This document shows positions 38,259 through 46,987 of a DNA stretch of 64,000 nt, piece by piece. This stretch comes from CAVUBL01 sp963837945 (lineage in GTDB: Bacteria; Acidobacteriota; Thermoanaerobaculia; Multivoradales; DATKCC01): NCBI GenBank assembly GCA_963837945.1, contig CAWIQD010000030.1, positions 1 to 64,000 of the forward strand, written 5' to 3'. The notes under the pieces are model-generated. The model searched no databases. It was not told the DNA's origin and worked only from the letters and a program-made list of their open reading frames with translations. How positions within the stretch are numbered: the first letter of the stretch is position 1; the number at the start of each line of letters is the position of its first letter. Position numbers and translations under genes: made by a program.

Positions 38259-40874
38259 ATGAAACCGGCACTGGCCCTCTTCGTCACGTGTACGTCGTTC
38301 CTCTTCGCCGTAGCTGCCGAAGGCGCGACCAGGGGAGAGCAGCGCCCCACGCCGCGCGAGATCGCCTTGAAGGCCGCGGAGGCTCCTGATCCGGCCTTTC
38401 TGGAGGGGATAGCGAGCCGCCTGGCCCAAGCCGTCTCGGTACGGATGGTGGCGCCGCTCTGGGAAGTCGGTCGAGGAAGGAGCACGGACCTGTGGGTCAT
38501 CAACGCCTTCGGTGAACCGATCGATGCCACGGTCCAGCTCCTCGACGCCGAGGGAGGCGTGGTGTCCTCCGCCCTCCTCACCGTGGAGCCGGCCCGACAT
38601 CTGATTCTCTCTCTCGGCTCTCTGGTCGGTTCATCGGTTGGTCGGCTCGAGCAGGGGAGCTTGCGGCTCGACTTCATGGGCGACCCGGACATGCTCCAAG
38701 CGTGGGTAGTCCGGAGCGGACCGAATGGAGTCAGCGAGCTCGCCCTCAAGAAGGTCAGCGCGGATACGGAGCGGCGGTTGACATCATTCTGGGATCTCCG
38801 GCGATTCCCCTGGCCCGGTGACCAGGAGGTCGGCTTTTGGATGGTCAACGGCGGCTCTGATGCCCTCTCGTATCGAATCGAAACGGGAAGCCCGGCTTGG
38901 AGCGCTCGCGTGCTCGATACGGGCCTTCTCCAGCCCGGAGAGCAGCGCCGGTGGGAGCCCCGCGGCGGTGCGATCTCCTCCACACATGGGGTGGTGAGCT
39001 TCGTTCACGAAGGCGCTCCTGGCTCCCTCGCCGTAGCCGGGTTCGTCGAGGGGCGCAACGTCCTCGCCGCCTTGCCCGTCGTCACGCCGGAAGCCAGCCT
39101 CGTTTCTCCCGAGTACCATGCCGTGCGCCTGCCCTTCGTTACGGCCATCCGCTCCGGCCTCGGCGAGGCAGTGGTGATCCTGGCCAACACGGCCGATCGT
39201 GCCCAGTCCGTGACGGTCCAGGTCGTGGCGTCGGCCGATGACAGCTTCCTCCTCGCCGCCAACGAGGTGGAGATCCGGCCCGGGGAGGTTCGGACTGTCG
39301 AGCTGAAAGCTCTCGCTCCTCCCCAGGAAGTGCCGGAGAGCGACGGGGCGCGCGTCGTCGTCCGTGGCGAGCTTCCGGGCCTGCTCGTCACGGGAGTCGC
39401 CAGGAACGACCTGCGCGGGGAGACCGCCGAGCTCGCCTTCTTCCCCAAGGACAAAGCCCACCCGAACGGCTCGTACCCGCTTCCCGATCCGGGGCGCTTC
39501 GCGGTCTCGACGACACTGGTGAACCTGGGCCCAGTGGATAGCCGGATCGTCGGCCAAGTCTCGTGGCACGGCGGAACCTACTCGATCGGCCCTATCGTCA
39601 TCCCGGCCGGAGCGAGCTACACCGTGGACTTTCGGAGCCTGGCCACCCGGGGAACCCTGGATTTGGCCGAACGCACCCTGCCGCCGTCCTTCGAGAATGG
39701 CTTCTTCCACTGGACGGTCCAGGGTGGCAGCACTCAGCTCATCGCCCGGACCGAAGTCAGGCCGGACGGAGCCGGCGACGCCTTCGGGTTCAACTGCTTC
39801 GGCTGCTGCTCCGAGCGGTCCCGAGGCGCGGTGATTCCATCGAGCACGACCTTCCCTTACTACGCCACGGGCGGCCTCGAAGGCGTCGAGTTCGTCGACA
39901 CCTGTTCGGGAACGATGGGGCCATATTCCCTCTACCAGCCAAGCTACCAGTACGCCTGGCCGCTGTCGTGGAACGGCACAACCGTCTCCGCTTCGGCGCC
40001 GGACTCCCAGAGCCTGCTCTTCACCGCCACCGGCCACAAGATCACCATCATGCTGCCGTGCTCGGAGACCGCGATAACCATCTACGGCGCCGGCCCTGCG
40101 ACCGCCCTCAAGGTGACGGTTCTCGACATATCGCTGCCGGCCAACCGGATCTCGGTACGCCTCGAGCCTGCGGGAATGTCCGGAAGCCTGAAGGTTTATC
40201 TCGCCGGCACGGCCCAGAAGGTTCTGGTCAATACCACCTACTCGAGCGGGGATCACAGCATCGGCTTCGGCAACCTGGGAAGCTACACGGCCGGCCAGGT
40301 CTACGACCACGTGGTCGCGGAATGGACTGTAAACGGTAAGACGGCCTCCGGGAGCCAGCACTACAAGTTCAAGGCGCTCGGCAGCTACAACCACACGCAG
40401 TACAACACACCGGCGAGTGGCCAGTGCTCCGGGAGCCCGGTGGGCTTCTGCTACTTCACCGGCGACTGCATCAACGTCCAGTCGTGCACTGTCTACCACA
40501 CAGCCCAGGCACCATCGGGGTGGGTGAACGAAGTCGAGGAGAACGGGGCTGGATACCACTCGCAGCTAGGGTTCATGGGTCGCGAGGGGTTTTGCCTTTA
40601 TCCAGGAGCGTGCGGCCACACCCTCCGGCAAGAGAGCAGCCCATGCCCGTCTTGCAGCGGAATGTCAGTGGTGGCTGGCATGACGGTGGCGGCCAACAAG
40701 ATGAACCAAGATCTCCCTTGCGGGAGTCGCGTCTTCGTGGATGGAGTCGGGGTCGTCCAGGTCACGGACCATGGCGGAGGGCTTGCCGTGAAGCAGCTCG
40801 ATCACTATGTCGGGATCTCCGGCTGCAACCAGGCGAGCACAATCGGCTACCGGGCGACCTTCTTGCTACTGTGA
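38259..40874 (+). CDS. Large secreted protein with C-terminal 3D-like domain
   Basis: 871 aa from ATG 38259. A frame-compatible upstream ATG (38160) adds 33 residues that do not look like a signal peptide, whereas MKPALALFVTCTSFLFAVAA does. The body has repeated beta-rich, Ig-like segments (LWVINAFGEPIDATVQLLD, FWMVNGGSDALSYRIETGS) to about residue 530, then a Cys-rich patch (FNCFGCCSERS). The last 60 residues (VAANKMNQDLPCGSRVFVDG, then VTDHGGGLAVKQLDHYVG) resemble the 3D domain with its three conserved Asp. 3D domains cleave peptidoglycan, so cell-wall or surface action is possible. GC lower than neighbouring housekeeping genes. Confidence 0.72.
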   Translation: MKPALALFVTCTSFLFAVAAEGATRGEQRPTPREIALKAAEAPDPAFLEGIASRLAQAVSVRMVAPLWEVGRGRSTDLWVINAFGEPIDATVQLLDAEGGVVSSALLTVEPARHLILSLGSLVGSSVGRLEQGSLRLDFMGDPDMLQAWVVRSGPNGVSELALKKVSADTERRLTSFWDLRRFPWPGDQEVGFWMVNGGSDALSYRIETGSPAWSARVLDTGLLQPGEQRRWEPRGGAISSTHGVVSFVHEGAPGSLAVAGFVEGRNVLAALPVVTPEASLVSPEYHAVRLPFVTAIRSGLGEAVVILANTADRAQSVTVQVVASADDSFLLAANEVEIRPGEVRTVELKALAPPQEVPESDGARVVVRGELPGLLVTGVARNDLRGETAELAFFPKDKAHPNGSYPLPDPGRFAVSTTLVNLGPVDSRIVGQVSWHGGTYSIGPIVIPAGASYTVDFRSLATRGTLDLAERTLPPSFENGFFHWTVQGGSTQLIARTEVRPDGAGDAFGFNCFGCCSERSRGAVIPSSTTFPYYATGGLEGVEFVDTCSGTMGPYSLYQPSYQYAWPLSWNGTTVSASAPDSQSLLFTATGHKITIMLPCSETAITIYGAGPATALKVTVLDISLPANRISVRLEPAGMSGSLKVYLAGTAQKVLVNTTYSSGDHSIGFGNLGSYTAGQVYDHVVAEWTVNGKTASGSQHYKFKALGSYNHTQYNTPASGQCSGSPVGFCYFTGDCINVQSCTVYHTAQAPSGWVNEVEENGAGYHSQLGFMGREGFCLYPGACGHTLRQESSPCPSCSGMSVVAGMTVAANKMNQDLPCGSRVFVDGVGVVQVTDHGGGLAVKQLDHYVGISGCNQASTIGYRATFLLL

Positions 40875-40892
40875 GCGATCGAGGAGACGAAG

Positions 40893-41876
40893 ATGGAGGT
40901 CCGCAGAAACCGCCTGGCGCGTAGCGTCCCCATGGTACTGGTGATTCTCGCGACGGCCTCGTATGGCCATGCCGCATCGCAACCCTCGGAGGGACAGGAC
41001 CCCAGCCGGCAAGAGATCGAAGACCCGCCCTACAGTGTGCGCGTTGGCAACCAATCGGAGTGCTGTCCCAAGGTCCTCGAACTCCGTGTCGAGAAGACGG
41101 GTTGGGACAAGGAGAAGACCTTGGAGATGACGGGCCGTATGCAGAACCTCGAGAAGCTCCGGCCAGTAGTCAAGCCGCGGCTTCTCGTCGTTGGCACGCT
41201 CCGCTACGGCGGCACGAACCTCTGGATCGCCAACCTCGAAACCTTGATACAGGAAGCGGAGGTCTGGACCTACGGATACGGTGTCTCCCCGTCCGGCCGC
41301 TGGCTCGCCTACCAGACGCACTACCCGCGCCTCGGCGTGCCTCTGGACACCCGGCGGTCGATCGTGCTCCTCTATGACCTGTCCCTCCCGCCAGACGGCA
41401 ACGCTCACGGCCCGCTGAGCGGCCGGCCTGAGGGGGAGTCGAATCCGGGGACTCCGATCTTCCCAAGGGAGAACGCCGAGCGCCGATCCTGGCGCATCAT
41501 GGAAGCGACGGACGAGTACGACGTATCCTCTCCCTTCCTCTGGTCGGACGATGAGAAGGTACTAGTGTTTGTCGCGATGAAGTTCGACGAAAACCCTGAC
41601 CACAGAAAGAGCTTCGTCGTTCGCGTGGACCTCACAGAGGCAGGGACCGTGTCGAGCTTCCTACAGCAGCCGCTCACTCTCGACAACCTCGATGCAAGAA
41701 GAGCCACCGCCCCGCTGTCGAAGCTTGCAGAGTCTCCGATCCTGGTGAATCTAGAAACCCTCTCCTGGGAGGAGGGTGAGGAAGGCAAGTGGGTCGTCGG
41801 CCAGCCCGCCTTGCCCGGAGACCCGCTCGGCACGAAAGTCTGGATCCGAGTGCCGGGTTTGTCGAGCTCCAGGTGA
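40893..41876 (+). CDS. Secreted protein of unknown function
   Basis: 327 aa with signal peptide (SVPMVLVILATASYGHAA). An early SECCPKVLELRV motif follows, then a beta-rich body with a GYGVSPSGRWLAYQTHY segment resembling one propeller blade and a later WSDDEKVLVFVAMKF blade-like segment. It starts 18 bp after the large secreted protein, so the two form an operon. No family recognised. Confidence 0.65.
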   Translation: MEVRRNRLARSVPMVLVILATASYGHAASQPSEGQDPSRQEIEDPPYSVRVGNQSECCPKVLELRVEKTGWDKEKTLEMTGRMQNLEKLRPVVKPRLLVVGTLRYGGTNLWIANLETLIQEAEVWTYGYGVSPSGRWLAYQTHYPRLGVPLDTRRSIVLLYDLSLPPDGNAHGPLSGRPEGESNPGTPIFPRENAERRSWRIMEATDEYDVSSPFLWSDDEKVLVFVAMKFDENPDHRKSFVVRVDLTEAGTVSSFLQQPLTLDNLDARRATAPLSKLAESPILVNLETLSWEEGEEGKWVVGQPALPGDPLGTKVWIRVPGLSSSR

Positions 41877-42409
41877 AGAAGAATCTCCGTTCACTGGTCT
41901 AGCTGAACATTCCCGATGCTCCTCCTGCGCGCCGGAGGGCTGGTCGCCGAACCGTGGACGGGAGTTGCATTGCACACCGCGCAGTGAGCGTGCCTGGACC
42001 GGTCCCGCACAAACTCACAGTCAGCCCGGTCGAGGACGCAACGCTCGACGGCGCACGGGTCAACAGTGCGAAGGGTCGCGCCGCCCTTGCATTTCCAGGA
42101 AACCCTCTGGCCACCGCACCTTGCTGCGGATGGCGGAGACGCGATGCGACTCTCGTAGGCGGCCCGGGCCCTGACATTGGGGCCCTGCGATGCTGTGCCT
42201 CGCCCTAGCCCTGGCGGAGTGCGACGCCGACCGCTGATGCCAGTAACTCCCCGAGATCCCGAGGGGCTCGCGCCCCGCGCGGCCTCGATCCCCACCCTCC
42301 GGCGCATTCCCGCCCCGAGGTGCACTCTCCAAGGGACAATGTGTCCGAGCCGGCAGGCGGGCGGAGCCGTGCCGACACCGCCACGACCGGCCGGCAGGAG
42401 GAGGAGACC
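41877..42409. other. Intergenic stretch without a supported gene
   Basis: 533 bp between the secreted-protein operon and the small-peptide cassette. Short frames exist on both strands, one of them Cys-rich on the minus strand, but none has a ribosome site with coherent codon use. It presumably carries the promoter of the gene at 42410; no clear -35/-10 pair was found. Confidence 0.5.
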
Positions 42410-42754
42410 ATGCATCACGTCCTTCGTCGAACGACCTTCACGGGCCTGCTCGCCGCGGTCCTGGCCCTGGCGCCGGTCGCGCCGGCACTCGCCGCGGCCC
42501 GGGCACCTACCGGCACCACCGCCACGGGCCCGGCCTTCGACCCTCTCGAGCGCCTCGCCGCATGGCTCGACGGCTGGCTCGGCGCGCCCGGCTGCCAGGT
42601 CGATCTGAACGGCCCATCGGGGCTGAGCTCTCGTACCGCTGCCGGTGGCGGCCAGATCGACCCCAACGGCACCTCGGACACCGCGAGCAGTCCCAATTCA
42701 GGCGACGCGGGCACTGTGACTCCATGGGGCGCCTGGATCGACCCGGACGTCTAG
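42410..42754 (+). CDS. Small secreted protein with Asp-Pro-Asn/Asp repeats (cassette A)
   Basis: 114 aa, with GGAGGAGGAG directly upstream of ATG. Signal peptide to about residue 29 (GLLAAVLALAPVAPALAA). An amphipathic helix follows (FDPLERLAAWLDGWLG), then Gly/Ser-rich spacers with three short Asp motifs: QVDLNGPSG, GQIDPNGTS and the C-terminal AWIDPDV. It resembles the product at 58085-58423 in order of parts. Such exported proteins with repeated tails could release short peptides. It precedes the mini-sigma and TPR genes, probably in one operon. Confidence 0.7.
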   Translation: MHHVLRRTTFTGLLAAVLALAPVAPALAAARAPTGTTATGPAFDPLERLAAWLDGWLGAPGCQVDLNGPSGLSSRTAAGGGQIDPNGTSDTASSPNSGDAGTVTPWGAWIDPDV

Positions 42755-42862
42755 GGCCGCCGGAGCTCGGCGACTCGCGTCGTCTCGGGTGCGCCGGTGC
42801 CGCCCGGCGCCGGCGCACCCTTCCAGATGGTACGCAATCTTGGTATTCTGTGTCCGCTGACG

Positions 42863-43150
42863 ATGACCGGCACCGCGCCACGCTCCGAGCCCGGCGCCGT
42901 GGGCCGCTTGCTCCTGGGCCTTCGGCCCGCGATCTCCGACCTCTTCGCGGGCCACGGCGTTCCGCCCGAGGAGGCGAGCCGCATCCTCCGCGACGCGGTG
43001 GTGCGCCTGGTCGTCCACTGCCGCCGCCTGCGGAACCCGCGGCGGTACTTTCTCCAGGCAATCGAGGCCGGCTGTGCGGCCTACGCTCAGGAGCATGGAA
43101 ACGAGACGAAGGAGCCCGAGCATGACGGCAAGCAGCCACCCGACGCGTGA
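42863..43150 (+). CDS. Small sigma-70 region-2-like protein (cassette A)
   Basis: 95 aa from ATG 42863; ATG 42830 is an alternative. The core (LRPAISDLFAGHGVPPEEAS, RILRDAVVRLVVHCRRL, RRYFLQAIEAGC) aligns by eye with the mini-sigma at 19126 and with sigma region 2. Region 4 is absent. Its last 29 bp overlap the start of the zinc-finger-TPR gene, so production of the two is coupled. By analogy with sigma/anti-sigma pairs, the TPR protein's zinc finger could hold it; this is inference. Confidence 0.58.
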   Translation: MTGTAPRSEPGAVGRLLLGLRPAISDLFAGHGVPPEEASRILRDAVVRLVVHCRRLRNPRRYFLQAIEAGCAAYAQEHGNETKEPEHDGKQPPDA

Positions 43151-44534
43151 CACCCTCGATAGGTTCCTGCAGGGCGGTCTCTCGGAGGGCGAGGCCGAGG
43201 AGGTCAGAAGCCACCTGGTCGCCGCGCCGTGCCTGGCCTGCGTCCTCGCCGCCCACGAGCTTCTGGCCGCCGCCGAGGAGGACCTGGGCGAGCTCCTCCA
43301 CTCCTTCCAAAACCTGATCCTCGCCCGCCGTCTGGGCGGCCCGGTCTCCGAGGAGGAGTCCGACGAGGCGATCGCCGGAGCCTTACGGATCGGCGAGCGC
43401 TTGCTCGCGGTGCACGAGGCCGAGCACACCCTCGCTCCGGCCCTCCTGGCGGAACTCGAAACGCGGCCTCCCGCCGCGCGCCGGGCCGCAGTAGGCGCGG
43501 GCCGCCGCTTCCGCCTCTACGGCCTCGCGGAGCACCTGGCCGAAGCGAGCCGCGAGGAGGCGCATCGGGATCCGGCCCGGTGCCTGGAGCTGGCCGAGCT
43601 CGCGGTGGAGGTCGCCGAGGCTCTGGACCCGCACGTCTACTTCGCCGGCGCCGGGGCGGACCTGGTGGCCTACGCTTACGCGTGTCTGGGCAACGCCAGG
43701 CGGATCGCCGGCGACCTTCGGGGCTCCGAGCGCGCCTTCCGGGGAGCCGGGCGACTCCTCGGCCCGGACCAGGCCCTCGTGCCGGAGATGCCCGAAGTGC
43801 GCAGCCTCCTCGGCTCGCTCCGGATCGACCAGTGCCGCTACCTCGAGGCCCGGGAGGTGCTGGGGCGGGCTCGGCACGACTTCCGCGAGCTCGGAGATCC
43901 GGTGGGCGAGGCCCGAGTGCTCATGCAAATGGCCACCGTCGAAGGCTACGACGGTCTCCCCGAAGCGGAGATCACGATCCTCGAGCAAGTCCTCTCGCTC
44001 GTCGAGGCCGCAGGGGAGGAGCGCTTCGTGGCCTGGGCTCAGCACAACCTCGCCTATAGCCTCGTCGACGCGGGCGAGCCGCTCGAGGCTCTTGCGCGCT
44101 TCCAGAAGAACAGGGCCCTCTTCGCCGAGCACTTCCGAGATCCGGCGCTCCAGCTCCGTGTCCGCTGGCTCGAGGGCCGGATCTACGCCGGCTTGGGAGA
44201 CCTGGAACTTGCCCGCGCCGCCCTCGAGCAGGTACGCCTGGAGGCCTTCGAGCGTGAGCTCCCCTACGAGCTCGCCATGGTGAGCCTGGAGCTCGCCATC
44301 GTCTACCTCCGGGAAGGCGAGATGGCGCAGGTCCAGGATCTGGCCGAGGAGCTCACTCTGGTGTTCACTTCCCAGGAGCTCCACCGCCACGCCCTGGGCG
44401 CCCTCTACCTGTTTCGCCAAGCCGCCCGCGCCCAGACCGCCTCCGTCGGCCTCCTCCAAGAGATGCTCCGCTACCTACGCCGCAGCCGCAACAACCCTCA
44501 CGCGCGCTTCGACCCTTCCGCCCGCTGGGGCTGA
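43122..44534 (+). CDS. Zinc-finger-headed TPR protein (cassette A)
   Basis: 470 aa from ATG 43122, with AAGGAG upstream. The N-terminal 40 residues (DTLDRFLQGGLSEGEAEEV, RSHLVAAPCLACVLA) match the His-x5-Cys-x2-Cys pattern of anti-sigma zinc fingers. The rest is alpha-helical, with TPR-like repeats (GSERAFRGAGRLLGPDQAL, WAQHNLAYSLVDAGEPLEA, RVRWLEGRIYAGLGDLELA). The C-terminal block (ELHRHALGALYLFRQAA) is shared with the paralogues at 51896 and 56599. Probably a regulator sensing a ligand through the TPRs. Confidence 0.75.
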   Translation: MTASSHPTRDTLDRFLQGGLSEGEAEEVRSHLVAAPCLACVLAAHELLAAAEEDLGELLHSFQNLILARRLGGPVSEEESDEAIAGALRIGERLLAVHEAEHTLAPALLAELETRPPAARRAAVGAGRRFRLYGLAEHLAEASREEAHRDPARCLELAELAVEVAEALDPHVYFAGAGADLVAYAYACLGNARRIAGDLRGSERAFRGAGRLLGPDQALVPEMPEVRSLLGSLRIDQCRYLEAREVLGRARHDFRELGDPVGEARVLMQMATVEGYDGLPEAEITILEQVLSLVEAAGEERFVAWAQHNLAYSLVDAGEPLEALARFQKNRALFAEHFRDPALQLRVRWLEGRIYAGLGDLELARAALEQVRLEAFERELPYELAMVSLELAIVYLREGEMAQVQDLAEELTLVFTSQELHRHALGALYLFRQAARAQTASVGLLQEMLRYLRRSRNNPHARFDPSARWG

Positions 44535-44954
44535 CCAGCCCTCGCCTCCCGGCGTCCCGACCGCTGCCTGGTACGCCTCGATGCCCAGCTCGAGCAGCTT
44601 CTTGCGAAGGGGGCCATCGGGACGCCGCAGCGCGCCTCGATTCGCGACTCCGGCCCCGGCATGTCGGCGCGCTCTTTCGCACGTTCCACCTGGCGGGCGA
44701 AACGTTCCACCTCGACGACGCCGCGTGGGATACCTACCTGTTGTTCGAACGCGACGCCCGCTGGCAGGCGGGCTCGGCACCTCCCGAGCCCGCGTGGTGG
44801 GAGCACCAGCTCTGGACGCTTCCCCAGGCTCGCGATCTCGACGCCCGGCGGTTCGCGCGCGAGGAGGCGGCGCTCTCACGAACCCGCCGAGAACGGCTCG
44901 CCCGCCGTCCGGACGAGCCGCGGCGCGTCAAGTCCCTGGTACAATTCGGCCCCC
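44535..44954 (+). pseudogene. Possible remnant of a protein gene before hslV
   Basis: No intact gene. On the plus strand a frame from about 44640 reads like protein (HVGALFRTFHLAGETFHLDD, then AAWDTYLLFERDARW and PAWWEHQLWTLP) and continues into the hslV region out of frame. Upstream another frame gives CLVRLDAQLEQLLAKGA. This may be the broken 3' end of a lost gene at the island border. The family is not recognised. A TACAAT at 44940-44945 may serve hslV. Confidence 0.3.
44940..44945 (+). promoter_or_regulatory. -10 element close to the hslV start
   Basis: TACAAT ends nine bases before the hslV ATG, predicting a leader of only a few bases and no room for a ribosome site. Similar to the arrangement at trmFO. 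The -35 region is not recognisable. Confidence 0.45.
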
Positions 44955-45512
44955 ATGGGCAACGCCCCCCTCACCCGCTCCACCACCGTGCTCCTGGTCC
45001 GCAAAGGGGGCAAGGTGTGCATGGCGAGCGACGGCCAGGTCACGCTTGCGCAGACCACGGTGATCAAGGCGGGCGCCAAGAAGGTGCGCCGCGCGGGCAA
45101 AGACGGCGACGTCCTCGTGGGCTTCGCCGGCGGCGGCGCCGACGGGCTCACCCTCTTCACCCGGCTCGAGGCCAAGCTCGAAGAGTTCTCGGGCAACCTG
45201 GAGCGAGCCGTCGTCGAGCTGGCCAAGGACTGGCGCACCGACCGGTCCATGCGCCAGCTCGAGGCGGTGATGCTCGTCGCCAACGTCCGGTCGACCTTCT
45301 TCGTCGCGGGCAACGGCGAGCTGCTCCAGCCGGACGAGGCCGACGGCGGCGTCATCGCCATCGGCTCGGGCGCCAACTTCGCGCTCGCCGCCGCCCGCGC
45401 CCTGCTGCGCCACACCGACCTCTCCGCCCGTCAGGTGGTCGAGGAGGCGATGGGGATCGCCGCCGACATCTGCATCTTCACCAATCGCCACCTGACCGTC
45501 GAGGAGCTGTGA
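44955..45512 (+). CDS. hslV: ATP-dependent protease subunit HslV
   Basis: Proteolytic core of the HslUV (ClpQY) bacterial proteasome, threonine-type. 185 aa. The active-site Thr is T10 in RSTTVLLVRKGG, so nine residues (MGNAPLTRS) must be removed, a longer propeptide than the single Met of E. coli. SDGQVTLAQTTV, KKVRR, FAGGGADGLTLFTRLEAKLE, LAKDWRTDRSMRQLEA and the final NRHLTVEEL are family hallmarks. Its stop overlaps the hslU GTG. Confidence 0.96.
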   Translation: MGNAPLTRSTTVLLVRKGGKVCMASDGQVTLAQTTVIKAGAKKVRRAGKDGDVLVGFAGGGADGLTLFTRLEAKLEEFSGNLERAVVELAKDWRTDRSMRQLEAVMLVANVRSTFFVAGNGELLQPDEADGGVIAIGSGANFALAAARALLRHTDLSARQVVEEAMGIAADICIFTNRHLTVEEL

Positions 45513-46966
45513 CCACCATCACCGAGAAGACCACCGAGCCGGCGCCCGCCGGCCTGCATCTCGAAGACATGGCGCCGCGCCAGATCGTCGCCGAGCTGGA
45601 CAAGTACGTCGTCGGCCAGAGGGCCGCGAAGCGGGCGGTCGCGATCGCCCTGCGCAACCGCTGGCGGCGCCAGCAGCTCGACCCCGCCCTGGCCGAGGAG
45701 ATCGCGCCCAAGAACATCCTGATGATCGGGCCGACCGGCGTGGGCAAGACCGAGATCTCCCGCCGCCTGGCCCGGCTCGCCCGCGCGCCCTTCTTGAAGG
45801 TCGAAGCCTCCAAGTTCACCGAGGTCGGCTACGTCGGCCGCGACGTCGAGTCGATGATCCGCGACCTCACCGAGATCGCCGTCGCCATGGTCAAGGAGGA
45901 GAAGCGCCAGGCGGTCATCGAGCCCGCCCGCCAGCGCGCCGAGGACCGGCTGCTGGAGCTGCTCGTCCCCTCCGCCACCCGGCTCGGCTCCTCGATGGCC
46001 GGCTACTCCGCGCCGGGGGAGGGCGGCCCGGGCGAGGAGGAGGGGGATGCCGGCGAGGTCCGGGAGCCCCGCGAGCCGGCGCCCAGCCTCCAGGCGACGC
46101 GCGAGAAGTTCCGCGCCAAGCTCCGGGCCGGCCAGCTCGACGAGCGGATGGTCGAGGTGGAGCTCGAGGAGTCGAGCTTCCCGAGCCTCGAGATGTTCAC
46201 CCCTCAGGGAGTCGAAGAGGTCGGCATCAACCTCAAGGACATGCTCCCCGGCATGTTCAACCGGCGCCGGCGCCAGAAGGTGACCGTCGCGGACGCCCGC
46301 GAGATCCTCACCCAGCAGGAGGCCGAGAAGCTGATCGACCGGGCGCAGGTAGCGAGCGAGGCGCGCGAGCGGGTCGAGCAGGGCGGGATCATCTTCCTCG
46401 ACGAGATCGACAAGGTCGCGGGTCGCGAGGGCGGGCGCGGGCCGGACGTCTCGCGCGAAGGGGTGCAGCGCGACCTGTTGCCGATCGTCGAGGGCACGAC
46501 CGTCTCGACCAAGTACGGCATGGTCCGGACCGACCACGTCCTGTTCTTCGCCGCCGGCGCCTTCCACGTCTCGAAGCCCTCGGACCTGATCCCGGAGCTC
46601 CAGGGGCGGTTCCCGATCCGGGTCGAGCTCCACGCGCTCTCCGAGGAGGACTTCGTCCGCATCCTGACCGAGCCCGAGACGGCGCTCACCAAGCAGTACG
46701 CCGCGCTGCTCTCGACCGAGGGGCTGCACCTCGAGTTCACCCGCGACGCGGTGACCGAGGTCGCCCGGCTGGCGGTCGAGGTCAACGCCGGCACCGAGAA
46801 CATCGGCGCCCGGCGCCTGGCGACCCTGATGGAGCGGCTCCTCGACGAGGTCTCCTTCGAGGCGCCGGACATGGCGGGGATGGACTTCACCGTCGACGGC
46901 GAGTACGTGCGCCACACGCTCGCCGACATCGTCCAGGACCACGACCTGAGCCGTTACGTCCTGTAG
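45509..46966 (+). CDS. hslU: ATP-dependent unfoldase HslU
   Basis: AAA+ hexamer that unfolds substrates into HslV. 485 aa, GTG start overlapping hslV (GTGA). Walker A GPTGVGKT at 74-81, Walker B GGIIFLDEIDK, sensor region LQGRFPIRVEL, and the C-terminal tail RYVL that docks in HslV. An acidic Gly/Glu-rich insertion (APGEGGPGEEEGDAGEVRE, about residues 170-190) sits in the I domain. Starts with PRQIVAELDKYVVGQ as usual. Confidence 0.97.
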   Translation: MTTITEKTTEPAPAGLHLEDMAPRQIVAELDKYVVGQRAAKRAVAIALRNRWRRQQLDPALAEEIAPKNILMIGPTGVGKTEISRRLARLARAPFLKVEASKFTEVGYVGRDVESMIRDLTEIAVAMVKEEKRQAVIEPARQRAEDRLLELLVPSATRLGSSMAGYSAPGEGGPGEEEGDAGEVREPREPAPSLQATREKFRAKLRAGQLDERMVEVELEESSFPSLEMFTPQGVEEVGINLKDMLPGMFNRRRRQKVTVADAREILTQQEAEKLIDRAQVASEARERVEQGGIIFLDEIDKVAGREGGRGPDVSREGVQRDLLPIVEGTTVSTKYGMVRTDHVLFFAAGAFHVSKPSDLIPELQGRFPIRVELHALSEEDFVRILTEPETALTKQYAALLSTEGLHLEFTRDAVTEVARLAVEVNAGTENIGARRLATLMERLLDEVSFEAPDMAGMDFTVDGEYVRHTLADIVQDHDLSRYVL

Positions 46967-46987
46967 CCATCGAGAGGGGCACACTCC

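Noticed and set aside
41891..42418. Cys-rich minus-strand frame in the intergenic region
   Set aside because: No ribosome site, no signal peptide and codon use unlike neighbours; probably chance.
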